A DNA stretch of 64,000 nt from Chrysoperla carnea (Eukaryota > Arthropoda > Insecta > Neuroptera > Chrysopidae): contig NC_058337.1 of assembly GCF_905475395.1 (NCBI RefSeq), positions 83,570,368 through 83,634,367 of the forward strand, in the 5' to 3' direction. Under the pieces are notes generated by a model. That model searched no databases. It was not told the origin of the DNA and saw only the letters and a list, made by a program, of their open reading frames with translations. The position numbers were made by a program, and so were the translations under genes. Positions 49,726 through 61,828 of the stretch are shown here, in pieces. Numbering within the stretch: the first letter of the stretch is position 1; every line of letters starts with the position of its first letter.

Positions 49726-50149
49726 ACATTTTATGATTACTACTTATATTTCGTAATTTGATAGGAGATCAAAATAATATTACTAGTTTACATTAAACAG
49801 AATTTGGTGGCAAGATAAGATAGTATTTGACGTTAATTAATTTTGCGATGAGAAAGACGTTTGGGGCTAGACCAATAATAATCCGATTTTTTGAATAAAC
49901 TCAAAACCCAAAAGTTTCAAAACCCAAATTTTTAATACGATATTTAAGAAGAAAAAAAAAATGTAATTTGCACATCAAAGGCCTTTAAAAATAAAAAATC
50001 TCTATAAATATGACAGAAAAAATGATTCCCTAAAATTTTTAGTTTTATGACAACCAAAGTACTCAACTCAACCAAAGTATTAAAGAAAATTTTAATTTAA
50101 TAGCTATTCAATGATACCTCACTTGACATAGTTCGCCGACTTAAATCGT

Positions 50150-50460
50150 TTGATTTTTCCAAATATGGCCTCTGATGGTCACCATATCGAATTTTCATTA
50201 TTTTCAGAAGCACTCGTAAAGTTAGGATAAATCGATGTCTCTGGTGTGTCCCATATGAATACACATTTTCACAATATGGCGTTTATTGGTTGCCATATTG
50301 AATTTTCATAACTGCCATATTTTCAGTAGCACTCGCAAGGTTAAGACAAATTGATTGACGCTAGAATCATCAAAATCGGTCAACGAGTTTGATCTCTAGT
50401 GTGCCATATAAGAGCACACATATATAGACACATGATAAACACATTACCACTCCTTTGCGT
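50150..50460. repeat. Interspersed-repeat tail with an internal duplication
   Basis: ATATGGC.T.TGATGGT.ACCATAT..GAATTTTCAT..TTTTCAGAAGCACTCGTAAA..GTTAGGA appears twice, near 50163-50236 and 50275-50350. It is followed by ATCAAAATCGGTCAACGAGT and CACATGATAAACACATTACC, phrases typical of old insect retroelement or Helitron 3' regions. Non-coding. Confidence 0.5.
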
Positions 50461-51939
50461 TGTTCCGTCGGGTAAAATGGGCTATTACTTTTCCAAATTC
50501 GATGATTTTTCGTAGAGGTGCAGCTGTTTGAATTTTAATAATGGAAAAAAAAAGATATGGTAAATCAGGCAGGCGGCAAAACCAAGACCATAGCTAATTT
50601 TTAATAATAGACAAATTAATAACAAAGATAAAATATTATACCTATTATTAAATCAATGTTCATATAGATTTAGACAAACACATTTGCATAATATTTATGA
50701 ATGTAAAAGAATCAATATGAAGGTTAATAAACAGAGTAACTAGTAGATGTTCTCAACATAATAAATAGTATCAACATTCATTTCAAAGATAAAATATACC
50801 ATTTTATGTAGAGCACATATTCCCTATACAGAGTTGTTCAATAAGATATTACTTCTTTTATTTAATGGGGGAATTTTTGTCCAAAAACATGTTACCACTT
50901 AAATGGGGAATATGTAATTTAATATTTTTTTATTTATAAAATAGTTCGCTTACGTTAATCTCCGAAACTCAATCAATTCTAATGAAAATGTGTATTGTTT
51001 GCTCCAACTTGACAGATTGAATAGATTTTCTTGAACTCTCAATATTTTTTATTACAAATTTAAGTATTTTTAAATATTATTCTTTAAAGACAATTCAAAC
51101 CATTGTAAATATCGGTGAGGTACTCATTTATCATGTGGAGTTTCTGTACCTGGCTGCGTTCGCATGCAGATCCAATTCGCATCATTAATAGCGATACTAT
51201 GCTTGGCCCGCATAAACATGAACTTTACTTGGGCTTGAGATTTCGCCCCTGGAGGTTGCTGTGCTCGCATGCAGCTCTAAGCCATCCATAGCTCCACTAT
51301 TCTAAGCTTCTCTTATCTCGATCGCTAAACACTAGCCAGTTTGTGTTAACCATTTAATTGAACAAAGTAATTCTTACTTAGGTGGTAAAATCTTACTGAA
51401 CAACCCTGTATTATATATGTAGATAATATAATACAAATAAATAAACATTTCAAAGGCTTACCGGATATTATTATTGATATGTATTGTTCATGTACAGAAT
51501 GATTTGTTATGTGTGATATACTTTTTGGTATATCACGAATATACCCGAATATACTTTTTGTTCAATTTTATTAAATAATATTTGCAGAATATTGCTATAT
51601 TAGCAGAGGATAAACTATCCTAGGAGAGGGTGGAGTATATCGAAATTTTGACTTCGGAATCGTGAGCAATGACACCAAAAAGCCTTGTATATACATTTTG
51701 GGTTCATTTGTCGACTATTTACATGTTTCGACCAGCAGGATACACTCCCTACGGGACCAGCAGAGGGTGAATTACTTCAGGAGGCGGTAGTATATTAGAA
51801 TACGAATTCAATCAGTGATCCTTAAAATCCTCGGGTATACTTTTTTTGTCCATTTTATTTAATTAATTATTTATTTATTTGCGGGAATTTTTCCCATTAC
51901 ACTGGTGTACATAGTATATAACAAAAAACAAGTGAAAAC
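50461..51939. other. Non-coding stretch with repeat fragments
   Basis: Around 51150-51360 the phrases CATTAATAGCGATACTATGC, GCTCGCATGCAGCTC and GTTTGTGTTAACC resemble 23990-24100 and may be one dispersed family. No gene supported. Confidence 0.4.
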
Positions 51940-52612
51940 AAACAATTGACTGAGTTAATTGTTGAAATACCATGTATAGGCAGTGTTGATAACTCTGTCA
52001 CATTTCACATACATACATATCTGACATATTTAACTGATATTCTCATATAATGCGCAAGTGTTGATGCGCAGTCGTTTGTTTTTTTTGACGTCATGTAAAT
52101 AACAAAAGATATTCACTTTGATATTCCTATATTAATTACATACTATAAAATTTGTACCTAATTAACGCCCTCGTGGGTAAACAGTGATGTTTACAAAAAA
52201 ATGTTTCAAACAAAAGTTATTTATTTTTTTGTAAGGAACATTTTTTACATTTAAACTTTTATTCTATCTCTAACGGTTTACAAGATGGGTACTACGGACC
52301 CATGACCCAATTGACCCATGTTGCTCATTTACGAACTTGACCTCACTTTTTACGTCCTAAGCACGCTGTAAAAATTTCAGCTTGATATCTCTTTTCGTTT
52401 TTGAGTAATCGTGACCACAGACGGACGGCCGGACGGCCGGACAGCCGGACGGACGGACGGACAACCGGAAATGGATTAATTAGGTGATTTTATGAACACC
52501 TATACCAATTTTTTTTTTGTAGCATCAATATTTTTAGGCGTTACAAACTTGGGACTAAACTTATAATACTATGTATATTTCATATATACATGGTATAATA
52601 ACGAAAATAATA
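51940..52612 (+). repeat. Dispersed repeat family A, copy 3 (longest), with a GGAC/GGCC tract
   Basis: Contains ATTGTTGAAATACCATGTAT, AACGCCCTCGTGGGTAAACA, ATTCTATCTCTAACGGTTTA, CAATTGACCCATGTTGCTCA, TTTTTACGTCCTAAGC, a GGACGG/GGCCGG tract at about 52423-52464, ATTAGGTGATTTTATGAACA and GTTACAAACTTGGGACTAAA. The tract is strikingly GC-rich for this window. Copies 1 and 2 are shorter relatives; a further fragment lies at 62085-62145. Confidence 0.85.
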
Positions 52613-54881
52613 TGAAAATTAGATCATTTAAAAAAAAAACTGGCCCAATAGGTTGAGGTACAAAAAAACCCCCCATTTTACACCTTTGTCGTGTAAAATG
52701 ATTGAACTGAAATTGAACATTGAACTTACAATATTATAGCACAGACATAGGGTCAAAAATCAGCTCATAATGGATTGAATGTTTATAAAATAGAATTTTG
52801 ATTAGGAACTTTTTTTTTGAAAGACCACTAAATAACAACTGTATTAATCAAAGTTACATTATAATAAATCTTATAGAATAAATCAGTCTGTGTATCATCA
52901 GCGTAGTTCTACAAAGATATCCTTCTAACTGAACTGAATTGAACATTGAACATATAATATTATACATAGTCTATGTATATAATATGTATAATAAAGTAAA
53001 GCAATTCTATAGATTTTAATCTTTAGTGTAATCTTGTTAAGTACCATGTTTCTGTTTAATTTATTATACAAATTAGGTATATTATTATTTGTATCAAATC
53101 TTATATAATAGGGTAAGATGTAGTACCTAAATTCATATATATTTTTAATCTTCAGTTTCTCCATAGATATTCCCATTTACTAACTAGCAAGCTGAAGATT
53201 GATTGAAAATTTGGTTTTGTTTTCGAATAATTTAAAAATATATGTATTTGCCAAAAAAAGAAAAAAAATTTGATTCTTCTGATTGTCTATTTACAAGCTA
53301 CCGTATTGCATATTGTTTCATAAATTATACTCAGCGTATGTCTCAACCAAGTCATTGTTTCTTGGTGAATAAGTTATTATACCATATTTCAGTTTTTAAT
53401 ATACCGTTAAATTTTGAGAATATATAGTTTCAAATAAGCAAAGTAATGTACCATTAATCCATAAACATGATGTACCTTGATGCTTAATGATGCATAGACA
53501 CTAAATTTTACAATAGGGCATAAGCTTGATGTCAAATTAGTCATATTCCCCATAAAAATGTAAAACTAGACTTGGTAACATGACAAATTTGAAAAAGAAA
53601 TTAAAATTGATTAAAAAACGAAGATGTTATAAGCAATTAAAGATTACATTCAAAGGTTGCTCATCTTCTTTTAGCAAAACGTATGACGATAACCATAGGC
53701 GATGGCGATACTTATCCACGTATGATGTCACTAATGGGCATTGGGCAACTTCCTTTTTGTTTGATTATGAATTTGAAACGTTCATATCTTGCATACTAGT
53801 AAATATTTTAAAAAAACAACTTTACTTTTCCATTGTGAAGTGAGAATTTTTCATCTGAAGTGATAAAAAAAATTTAGTCCGATTCTGTATTATATTTTTG
53901 TTTTTATGGGTTACCAGGTACAGGTAAGTTAAGCATAAATGGGAAAAAGATGCCTTATTCAACTAGAGCTATTACAAATTTCAGTTGAAGCTGTTGTTGG
54001 ATTTTCAAATTAGTGGATATCTGAAGAAAAACGGGTAGGTTTTTCAATGATTCAATCGCATAAATTTCATGATATTGTTCTCTGAAATTAACTACACCGA
54101 TTCTATGTTGAAGAGAGCGCCTTCAAATATAGTCGATGTAAGTGTTGGTACATTAAGAATTTATATGTTGTTTAATATTTAAATGCTCAAAAAATATATA
54201 ACGTTGTGGAACAAGAGTGCTATCCATAGATAATAAATATTTATATTATACTTTGCTATCTTTAAACAGAACCAATGTCATGGTAATATTTTAACTCTAT
54301 AAAAAAGTACAGAAATGTTAGTTTTGGTTCTAGGTAGTGCACCTTCCCTTATTGTATTTGATATCTATCCTAGTCCTTCTTAGTCTTAATCTCAGTTTGT
54401 GTGTCCTATAATACGATTTATATGAATGTATATATATTTATATAAATGTATTTATATTTCTTATTGCAAATATAGTTTTAGTGTACATATAATATTATAT
54501 TGATTATTTTTGTACTTATAAATTGTTCTATTAATGTTTGATTCGAGAATTAAGATTATTTATCTTCAAAAGTTATGATTTTAGTTGGAATTATATTGTT
54601 GGTTTTATTTATAGATTTGTGGGAGCTTGTGCTAATATGAACAAATAAAAAGTATTTTATTAGTTTTTGTCTTCATTAATGAGGGTAGTTGGTTTTTACA
54701 GGAACCAAAGTAATATTTCGATATGGTAACAATGTAATGTAATTTATCTTGTAAGAGATTACTGAGAAATACGAATCACCCAATCTTCATATTATACTAT
54801 TATCATCAGGTCGTTATAGATTACAGCTCACGAACAACATTTTATTTAGAACATTTTGAATCTCAAAACGGAAACATATTA
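52613..54881. other. Non-coding stretch
   Basis: The frame at 53580-53843 (87 codons, ATG start) is the only one with somewhat protein-like composition (CSSSFSKTYDDNHRRWRYLS) but has no recognised domain or splice support. No bounded repeat found. Confidence 0.35.
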
Positions 54882-55403
54882 TCTATAATATAAAAATGAA
54901 TCACTGAATTTGTTGCTAAGCGCAAATCTTGAGAGCAGCGAAACCCGTTTCACTAACTCATTTTTTATAATATTCCTTGAAGTACGAGGATGGTTCTTAC
55001 AGAGAGAAAAAATAAAAAAGTTGCCTGAAAAAGTCTAAAAACAACACTTTTCTATTTTCCCGAAGAAGATTCGTAGTAATAATTAAAAGTCAATTTGAAC
55101 TTTAATTTACCATACCATAAAGTTTAAGTGTTAGCAGAGGGGTTCCGAGAAAGCAAACCGAGAAAGCAAAACAATACAATGACTGCTTCCAAATGACTTC
55201 ATTTGGGGCAGCAAAAGTAGTTAAGGAAAATTGCATGCCAACTTTTAAGGCTTGTAATAGTATTTGTGCAGTTTATTAATCATAACTATTATAGCCCATA
55301 TACTTTTTCCCTTTACAGATAAGAAATCTGAAAAGTATTTAAAAAAAAAAAAAAAACTAAAGAATCGACTGTTAGGCGGTACGAAGTTCGCGGGGTCAGC
55401 TAG
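54882..55403 (+). mobile_element. Helitron-like non-autonomous element (about 520 bp)
   Basis: Starts TCTATAATATAAAAATGAAT after an A, followed by GTTGCTAAGCGCAAATCTTG and TATTCCTTGAAGTACGAGGA. Ends GGTACGAAGTTCGCGGGGTC then AGCTAG. The base after CTAG is C rather than the expected T, and no clear terminal hairpin is visible, so boundaries are provisional. The same end phrase is seen on the minus strand near 23902. Confidence 0.5.
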
Positions 55404-55524
55404 CATATAAAAATCACTTAAATCAATAAAATGAAAAGTTTTGAAATTAGGTAAAATATGTTCAGTTCAATATCTTCCGTTTTTTATTGAGATTTCAAAT
55501 CTCGCCTTTTAATGTTTGACTATT

Positions 55525-55640
55525 AGACTGGGACTTTGCGGGTTCGAATACAAGCAGCGGCAGTCTGATCAATTATAATTAATACGACATTTATCACCTG
55601 TCGTCGCTTGGATAAGAACGAAGTAACCGATTTTAGCTAC
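55525..55640 (+). mobile_element. Possible second tRNA-derived SINE fragment
   Basis: GGTTCGAATAC at 55541 resembles an RNA polymerase III B box. It sits in a locally GC-rich stretch (GGGACTTTGCGGGTTCGAAT, CAAGCAGCGGCAGTCTGATC) followed by ACCTGTCGTCGCTTGGATAA. No convincing A box or tail. Could be accidental. Confidence 0.3.
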
Positions 55641-56565
55641 ATAAAAATTTAATTGTATATATTCGGATGTAGTTTAAATAAATAGCGATTAAAAATAATG
55701 ATGTGGGTGACCTCTTTTATAGACGTTTATGTCTGAGGAACGGAGGTTAAACCGTATTACTATTAAGTATATATATTATTGATTTAGTTCAGTGTAAGCA
55801 TAGAAAGCTTTATTTTGAATGAAAACATCTTTAAGTATAATTTCCTATTAGAAGTATAATAGTCACTTTTAGTGGTATTGAAATTTGAATATAGAAAGAA
55901 ATTGCTTTAGAACAAAAGTACCTTTTCTACATACGTACTAAAGCTAATTGTTCTTTCCATCTTGTTACTTATCAAAAAAGCACACACAAAAAAATGTAGT
56001 TTTTCACATGAAGTATTCTTTTCAAAAAATGAAAAACCCAGCACAAAACTCATGAAAAGTACAAACCACTATAATTTTACATATATATCTCTTTTATCTA
56101 TTCGCATTGATAAAAGCAACCAAACAATAATTATTTGAACACATAAATAAAACGTTACATGTAAAGAACAACTCATTTGTTTATCTTTTATGCATTTATA
56201 TGACTTTGTTGTGTTGGTACTCATACTTCTTGTTGCCAACATTGAAGTAAATAAATGTAATTACTTACAAAAAGACAAACGATATTTTATTCAATGCGAA
56301 CTTTATATTACTTATATTATATGCAACTAAATAAAATAATTTTTACTTTGCTTTTTAAAAGACATGCTAAATGAGAGATAGTAGTGCCGTGAGAGGAGCT
56401 ACAAAATGGATGTTTCGTGCGGCTTTGAAACTATCTCAAAAAGTAAAAGCAATTTGTTCTAGTTCTGGTAGAACGAATTTCTTGTCACATATGGCTTACA
56501 CACCACACCTAGAATTATCTAGAAATCAAAGAAGCCTACAAATATGGTCGTGATCAAGTCTCTTT

Positions 56566-57285
56566 TATAAAGTGTGTCGCATTTAAGATGAAGACCCCCT
56601 CATTCTTTCGTTATTTATTGGAATATTTATTTGAAATTTTGCACAGTCAGACAGGGTGATGGGTTACATTTTTTGAAATAATTAATAGAAATAACACTCA
56701 GACGTCTATAAATTGACAAATAGGGCCGATTTTTCATATTTTGTCTAGCGTCAGAAATGGTTAGAGATATCGAAAAAGATTATTAGAAAAAGTTGCTTAG
56801 AAAATTTTGTTTATACCCATATTTTCATCACAATATTCACATTTGTTGATTATTTCGGTCTACACAGAAAATTATTACAAGTTTATTGAAATAATTGAAT
56901 ACCTACATTAAATTATCAATTTCTCTTTAAAATTAAAAAAAGATACTTGTAGTAATTTAGAGTACCTAAAGACTAAAATAATTAAAAATTAAGAATGCGA
57001 ATTGAGTCTTGAAAATTGATATATGGGTATAAAAAAATGTTCTAAGTAACTTTTGGTAATATTTTTTTTCGATATCTCTAACCGTCTCTGACTCTAAGCA
57101 AAATTATGAGAATCGTCCCTATTTATCAATTTGTAGTAGGCTGAGTTTAAAATTCAAATTTCGGTTAAGTATCTTAAAAAATATTATCCATACTCTGTAT
57201 GACTTGTGCAAAATTTCAAATCGATATTCCAATGAATAACGAAAATATGAGGGTACCTTCTTCTTAAATGCGACACATTGTATAT
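56566..57285. mobile_element. TA-flanked foldback element, copy 2
   Basis: Ends TATAAAGTGTGTCGCATTTA and TAAATGCGACACATTGTATA. The arms are largely self-complementary over about 300 bp (GAAGACCCCCTCATTCTTTC / AATATGAGGGTACCTTCTTC; GACAAATAGGGCCGATTTTT / CGTCCCTATTTATCAATTTG). Same family as 33037-33708. No transposase. Confidence 0.8.
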
Positions 57286-57997
57286 GGGACAGTTGATAAG
57301 AGAGATCACTTTTTGTTTACTACAAAAATATCAAATATTCTTCCGGTTCTTCAATTTCTGTTTAACTTTTGACACGTTTCCACGTTGAGTCTAGAATTAA
57401 GTCAACAAAATATAACTTACATTATTCCTTCTCATTTCGGGTTTTTGTTTCTTGCGGCATCAGTAACGAAGAGATAACATAACATAAAAATCATAGTAGT
57501 TGACAACTTTTAAAATAAAGGCTATAACATTTTTTAACAAAGTACTAGACAAAGATTTTTTGTCTGAAGTGTTTTAAGGAAACGTATATGGATATATTTA
57601 AGGACTTAAAACAATATGAAACTGGAAATATTATGTTGAATATAAGAATAAATATTTGGTAACGTTTTCCAGCGATAACCTTAAGAGGGCTGAATTTCTT
57701 TACTAATTTTTCATGTGTACTGGTAATGCAAACGAATTTCTGTCAGGCAAAATATAATTAATATTTTAAAATATTATAAAATTAATATAAAATAAAATAT
57801 ACATAAAACATATCAAAATTACAGCCCGGCTAACATGATTTTAAAATATTTTTTTAAATTATTAGAACAATATCTTGCGCGGTGTTAGCAAGAACAAAAT
57901 GGCAACTATATTGCTAAAATGACAAGAAAAGGAATATAAAAAAAATTTTATTGCTAAAAATATTAGTTGTTTAATTAGTCTTTAATAAAAAATCAAA
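57286..57997. other. Non-coding stretch
   Basis: No gene or bounded repeat recognised. Confidence 0.35.
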
Positions 57998-58389
57998 TCT
58001 ACATATACATAAGCGAAATACCACTGACTGACTGACTGATTGACTAACTGCCTGACTCATCAAGAGATCTCTAAAACTAAATAACCGATTGGCTTTAAAT
58101 TTAGCATAGTCGATCATTTCGCGATATAAAACTAACTAAAAACGGTTTTTAGGAAATTTAACTCCAGATGGTGAAAAAGCGAATGAAAGTTTATATTAAA
58201 ATCTGCCATTTTCGAATACAGTAAATAGCCGATTTAAAATAATAGATTGTCTATAAACTGCTATATTATCAGCAAGAAATTTGTGAAAAGGGGGGTGATA
58301 AGTGAGGACAAGGAAAGTGAAGGCTACAACCAGGTAGACTTTGTTTTTATAGTTGAAATTTCCCAGAGAAGTGGGTGCGTAACTGCTAG
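57998..58389 (+). mobile_element. Small non-autonomous Helitron with both ends
   Basis: Starts TCTACATATACATAAGCGAA directly after an A, with a (GACT)n run at about 58022-58045. Ends with hairpin CCCA-GAGAAG-TGGG (58362-58375), ten bases, then CTAG at 58386-58389, followed by T. This matches insertion between A and T with a 3' hairpin, as Helitrons do. It is 392 bp with no helicase frame. Confidence 0.7.
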
Positions 58390-61300
58390 TATACACAATA
58401 TATAAAATGATATTAACGTAATGAGATACAAATAGTACTCTTGGGACACATAGTATAACGCATAAATACACTTTTGGTACCCATTTGTTGATGATAAAAA
58501 CTAATTTATTTAAAAATACTTTTCAAGAAAAATATTAATGACAAATATTTGTTAAAACATCACGACGATGAAAAATATAAACAATTTTTCTGAGAAAGAA
58601 AACTCTTTAAAAAGAAAATAAATTTACGTTGATGAAAGAAATTAAAACTCAAAAAAAATTATCATATAATCCGTATATATGTATAATATTACGGAATGTC
58701 TTATGTTCGATACTCGGTGGCTCAATGAACTAATAGGTACGTTAAGTTTTGTTTGATGTTTTTGCTAAAGAAATTTAAAGAATTATTCTTGCATAACATT
58801 TTTATAAAAAAATTGTTTATGTAAGATATCCGTTCATTCTATAATAAACTGTAGCTTATTTCCAGATTTTACTTTTGTAGGTACGTCTTGTCATTCTAGG
58901 AATATGTTCGAATGGATATCGATTGAAATTCGCATACGAAGTATGTTGACACTAAATTCATGTTTTATTAATATTGATTGGTGACCGATCAAGATCGTAA
59001 AAGAGCTTTTCAGGCCTAGTTGTATGATGTAACATTTTTGAGTAATTCGAGCTACATTCAATTATTCAAACTTGTTTCTATTTCCGGGTTTCCCTAATGA
59101 TGATTTATTGGAATAAGTTTGTCGGAGGTTGAAAATGCTTTTTGGAAGAATATTCCAAGAGTCTACGATATAAAGATTGTAATTTTATAAAGTAGCGTAT
59201 TTATGCGATTTTCAACTATGGAACAGTTGAGTTTATGTTGTGCTTGTGTTTTCTAGAACTTGAAAAAAAAATAAAACTGAAATAAACCCTGTCGCAAAAC
59301 ACGCCAGTCTCCTAAAAGTTTTCTAAAAGTTAAGTTATTATTTGACTTTCATTTTTGTTTCCCGTTTAGTAAAACACCGGCATTAGATTGCAAAAATTTT
59401 ATTATTCTTTTTTTATAAGAGTTGACTCTCTTAGAATAAAACTAAATTATTTTTAAAATAAATTTTTCATTAAAACGATCATTAGACGATTTTTCAACGG
59501 ATTTCATTGTTTAGTTATGTTCTATATAAATTTTTCTCGAATACCCGAAACAGAGACGCACATTATAACCCTAAATAAAGTTGAAAGAAAAAACTTTATT
59601 TGTTATTACAATATTTTTTTATATATTCGATGCTGTAAATCAACCGAACTGAATAATATCTTCATTTCGTTTTTTGTGTATTCGATTATATTAAAGGCGG
59701 TATTCTTCTTCTTCTTTCAAGATATATATTTTATATTTTTTTCTCTTTATAAATATACTATAATTCAAAGAAAATGGGATAACATTATAAAACAAACATT
59801 ATTGATTCTAATCCACGAGAAAATTTTTGATTAAAAAAATATTTATATGGGGTGTTGCACCATTAACAAGATAGAATGACGTTAATTATCGTTTTTTATA
59901 TCTATAACTTTTTTTCTCTAAGTTTAATATTTACAGAGATAGTTTCAAATCAGAGATAGAAAAATTTCTAATTTCATATTGAAGAACATTTTTAAGTAAA
60001 TGTCTCCTTAATTATGAAATTTGAGGAAAAACAGATAATAAATAAAGGAACTTTATTTTCTATAAGTCTATATTCTATATCGAAAAATTCATAATTTAAA
60101 AATTCCGAATTTCTGAAGCCAAGCATACATACAATAAAGCCGAAAGAAAAATCTTAAATAAAGTTATTCAGATATCTAATATTTATCTTTTATTTTTTAT
60201 GTTTGTGATAGTATAATATAATTTATATTATTTTTCCCTTCTATATAACATCGAAACTAGAAAATAATACACCTCCTTCCATTTATAAATAATTTATATG
60301 ACAGGAAATTGGTACTAAAAATAAAAAAAAAAATTAATATTATATATTAATTTAATATCGGATGATTTTCATGACTATAAATTTTTGAAAAAAAAAAACT
60401 TTTTATTTCAACATTTAATGTCATTACAAAGTAATTTTCAATATAATATGTATTTCGAGAACCTAACGAATATATAGTAGCGTATACTTATCCCTTAATA
60501 TTTGTTTATTTTATCTTTATGCAAAACAAACAATAAAATTATAAATTATTGTAAGCGATTGAAATACGAAATAGAAGAAAGAGAAGAGAATATGGAGTAA
60601 TAGTACTCTTTACTAAAACTATTTGTGTGATAGGGATCAATAAGTTAAAAAGAAGAGTTCAAGAGAAGTAAGCATACAACAAAATTTTTATACGAATTTT
60701 CCGAGAATGGAAGAGATTTAGTATTCTATTCCTGAAATGACTGTACTTTTCAGGTATTTTAGTTAGCTAATTTTTGAGTTTGAGAATTTGTAAAGGTAAA
60801 TAATGTCGTAGGACTAAAAGGGCTAAAAGCAATATGATTAGGTCAGAGGCGACTCAAGAGATTTTCAAACCTAAGGCAAATATGCTAAGAGAAGAGAGGC
60901 GGTGTGCTTTTAAACAAATAAATATAGTTACTTTTATATTTGCAGTTATGAAAAATATTGTCATGTTTGATTAAATTATATAAAATATATCGGTATAAAT
61001 TATAGGTTTAAAAACAAATTTAAATTTAAAACCCGACAAAAAAACTATCGATTATTGTCTAAAAAAAAAACTGAAAGTAATTTAAGCTAGGGTGTCTGTT
61101 ATCAGGTGTTTGAAAACGGTTTTGAATGACCGTCATAATGACGAAATAAAAAAATTAGTAAATTTAAGACTGAGAATAAAGCCTATTCAATTTAATTTTT
61201 GGTTCAGCCATGTGCAGCGTAATCATAAATTTAAAGATTTTATACTATACTTGTTTGGCTGAAAATGGCAGCGCTATATTAGCTATGCCTTGAATAACAT

Positions 61301-61517
61301 AGTAAATATAAAACATTATCATATCACAAATAGTTCATAATTATAGGTCGCTTATAGCAAAATGAGACTGTTCGATGTAGATTTGTGTTACCTGCACTAC
61401 AAAATCCTACTCTTTTGATGGGTTAGTTTTTTCTTTGGAAAAATACTCCGATCCTTCGTACGCTGCTGATTATATTATGAATGAAGTATAAAAAATGTAC
61501 GTATGCATTGTTTATTT
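58390..61517. other. Non-coding stretch
   Basis: Very AT-rich. The frame at 59517-59834 has low-complexity hydrophobic content and no domain. A hAT-like phrase GTCAGAGGCGACTCAAGAGA lies near 60842 without a partner end. Confidence 0.35.
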
Positions 61518-61828
61518 ATACAGAATGTTCGATTTACATCTAGGTATATAAATATCACAAGTATGATAGGATACATACGTTAAGCAATGCATTTAAGTTT
61601 ATATAAATGTGTTGAAGCTTCGCTATGTGTTGGGATAGTTGTAAGACGTTTGGAGAGTGGGAGTTTCCTAGTTGAATAGATGAACTACAACATATAAGCC
61701 ACGATACAAGTTCTTTTTGCAATTTCATATAACATCTATAATACCTCTAACTTAGATGCATAGCTTAACGCATGTACTCTGTCATACTCGTGATATTTAT
61801 ATGCCTAGATGTACATCGAACTTTCTGT
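61518..61828. repeat. TA-flanked foldback element, arms of about 75 bp
   Basis: TATACAGAATGTTCGATTTA followed by CATCTAGGTATATAAATATC pairs with GATATTTATATGCCTAGATG followed by TACATCGAACTTTCTGTATA. The match continues inward through GCAATGCAT/ATGCATAGC. The loop is about 150 bp. TA at both ends suggests a Tc1/mariner-type MITE. Confidence 0.88.

Noticed and set aside
53580..53843. 87-codon plus-strand frame with ATG start
   Set aside because: No domain, signal peptide or splice support; length is within what AT-rich intergenic DNA can produce by chance.
56371..56553. 60-codon plus-strand frame with Ser/Arg-rich, somewhat coding-like composition
   Set aside because: No domain recognised, no clear exon boundaries, and it abuts a foldback element; not enough to call a gene.
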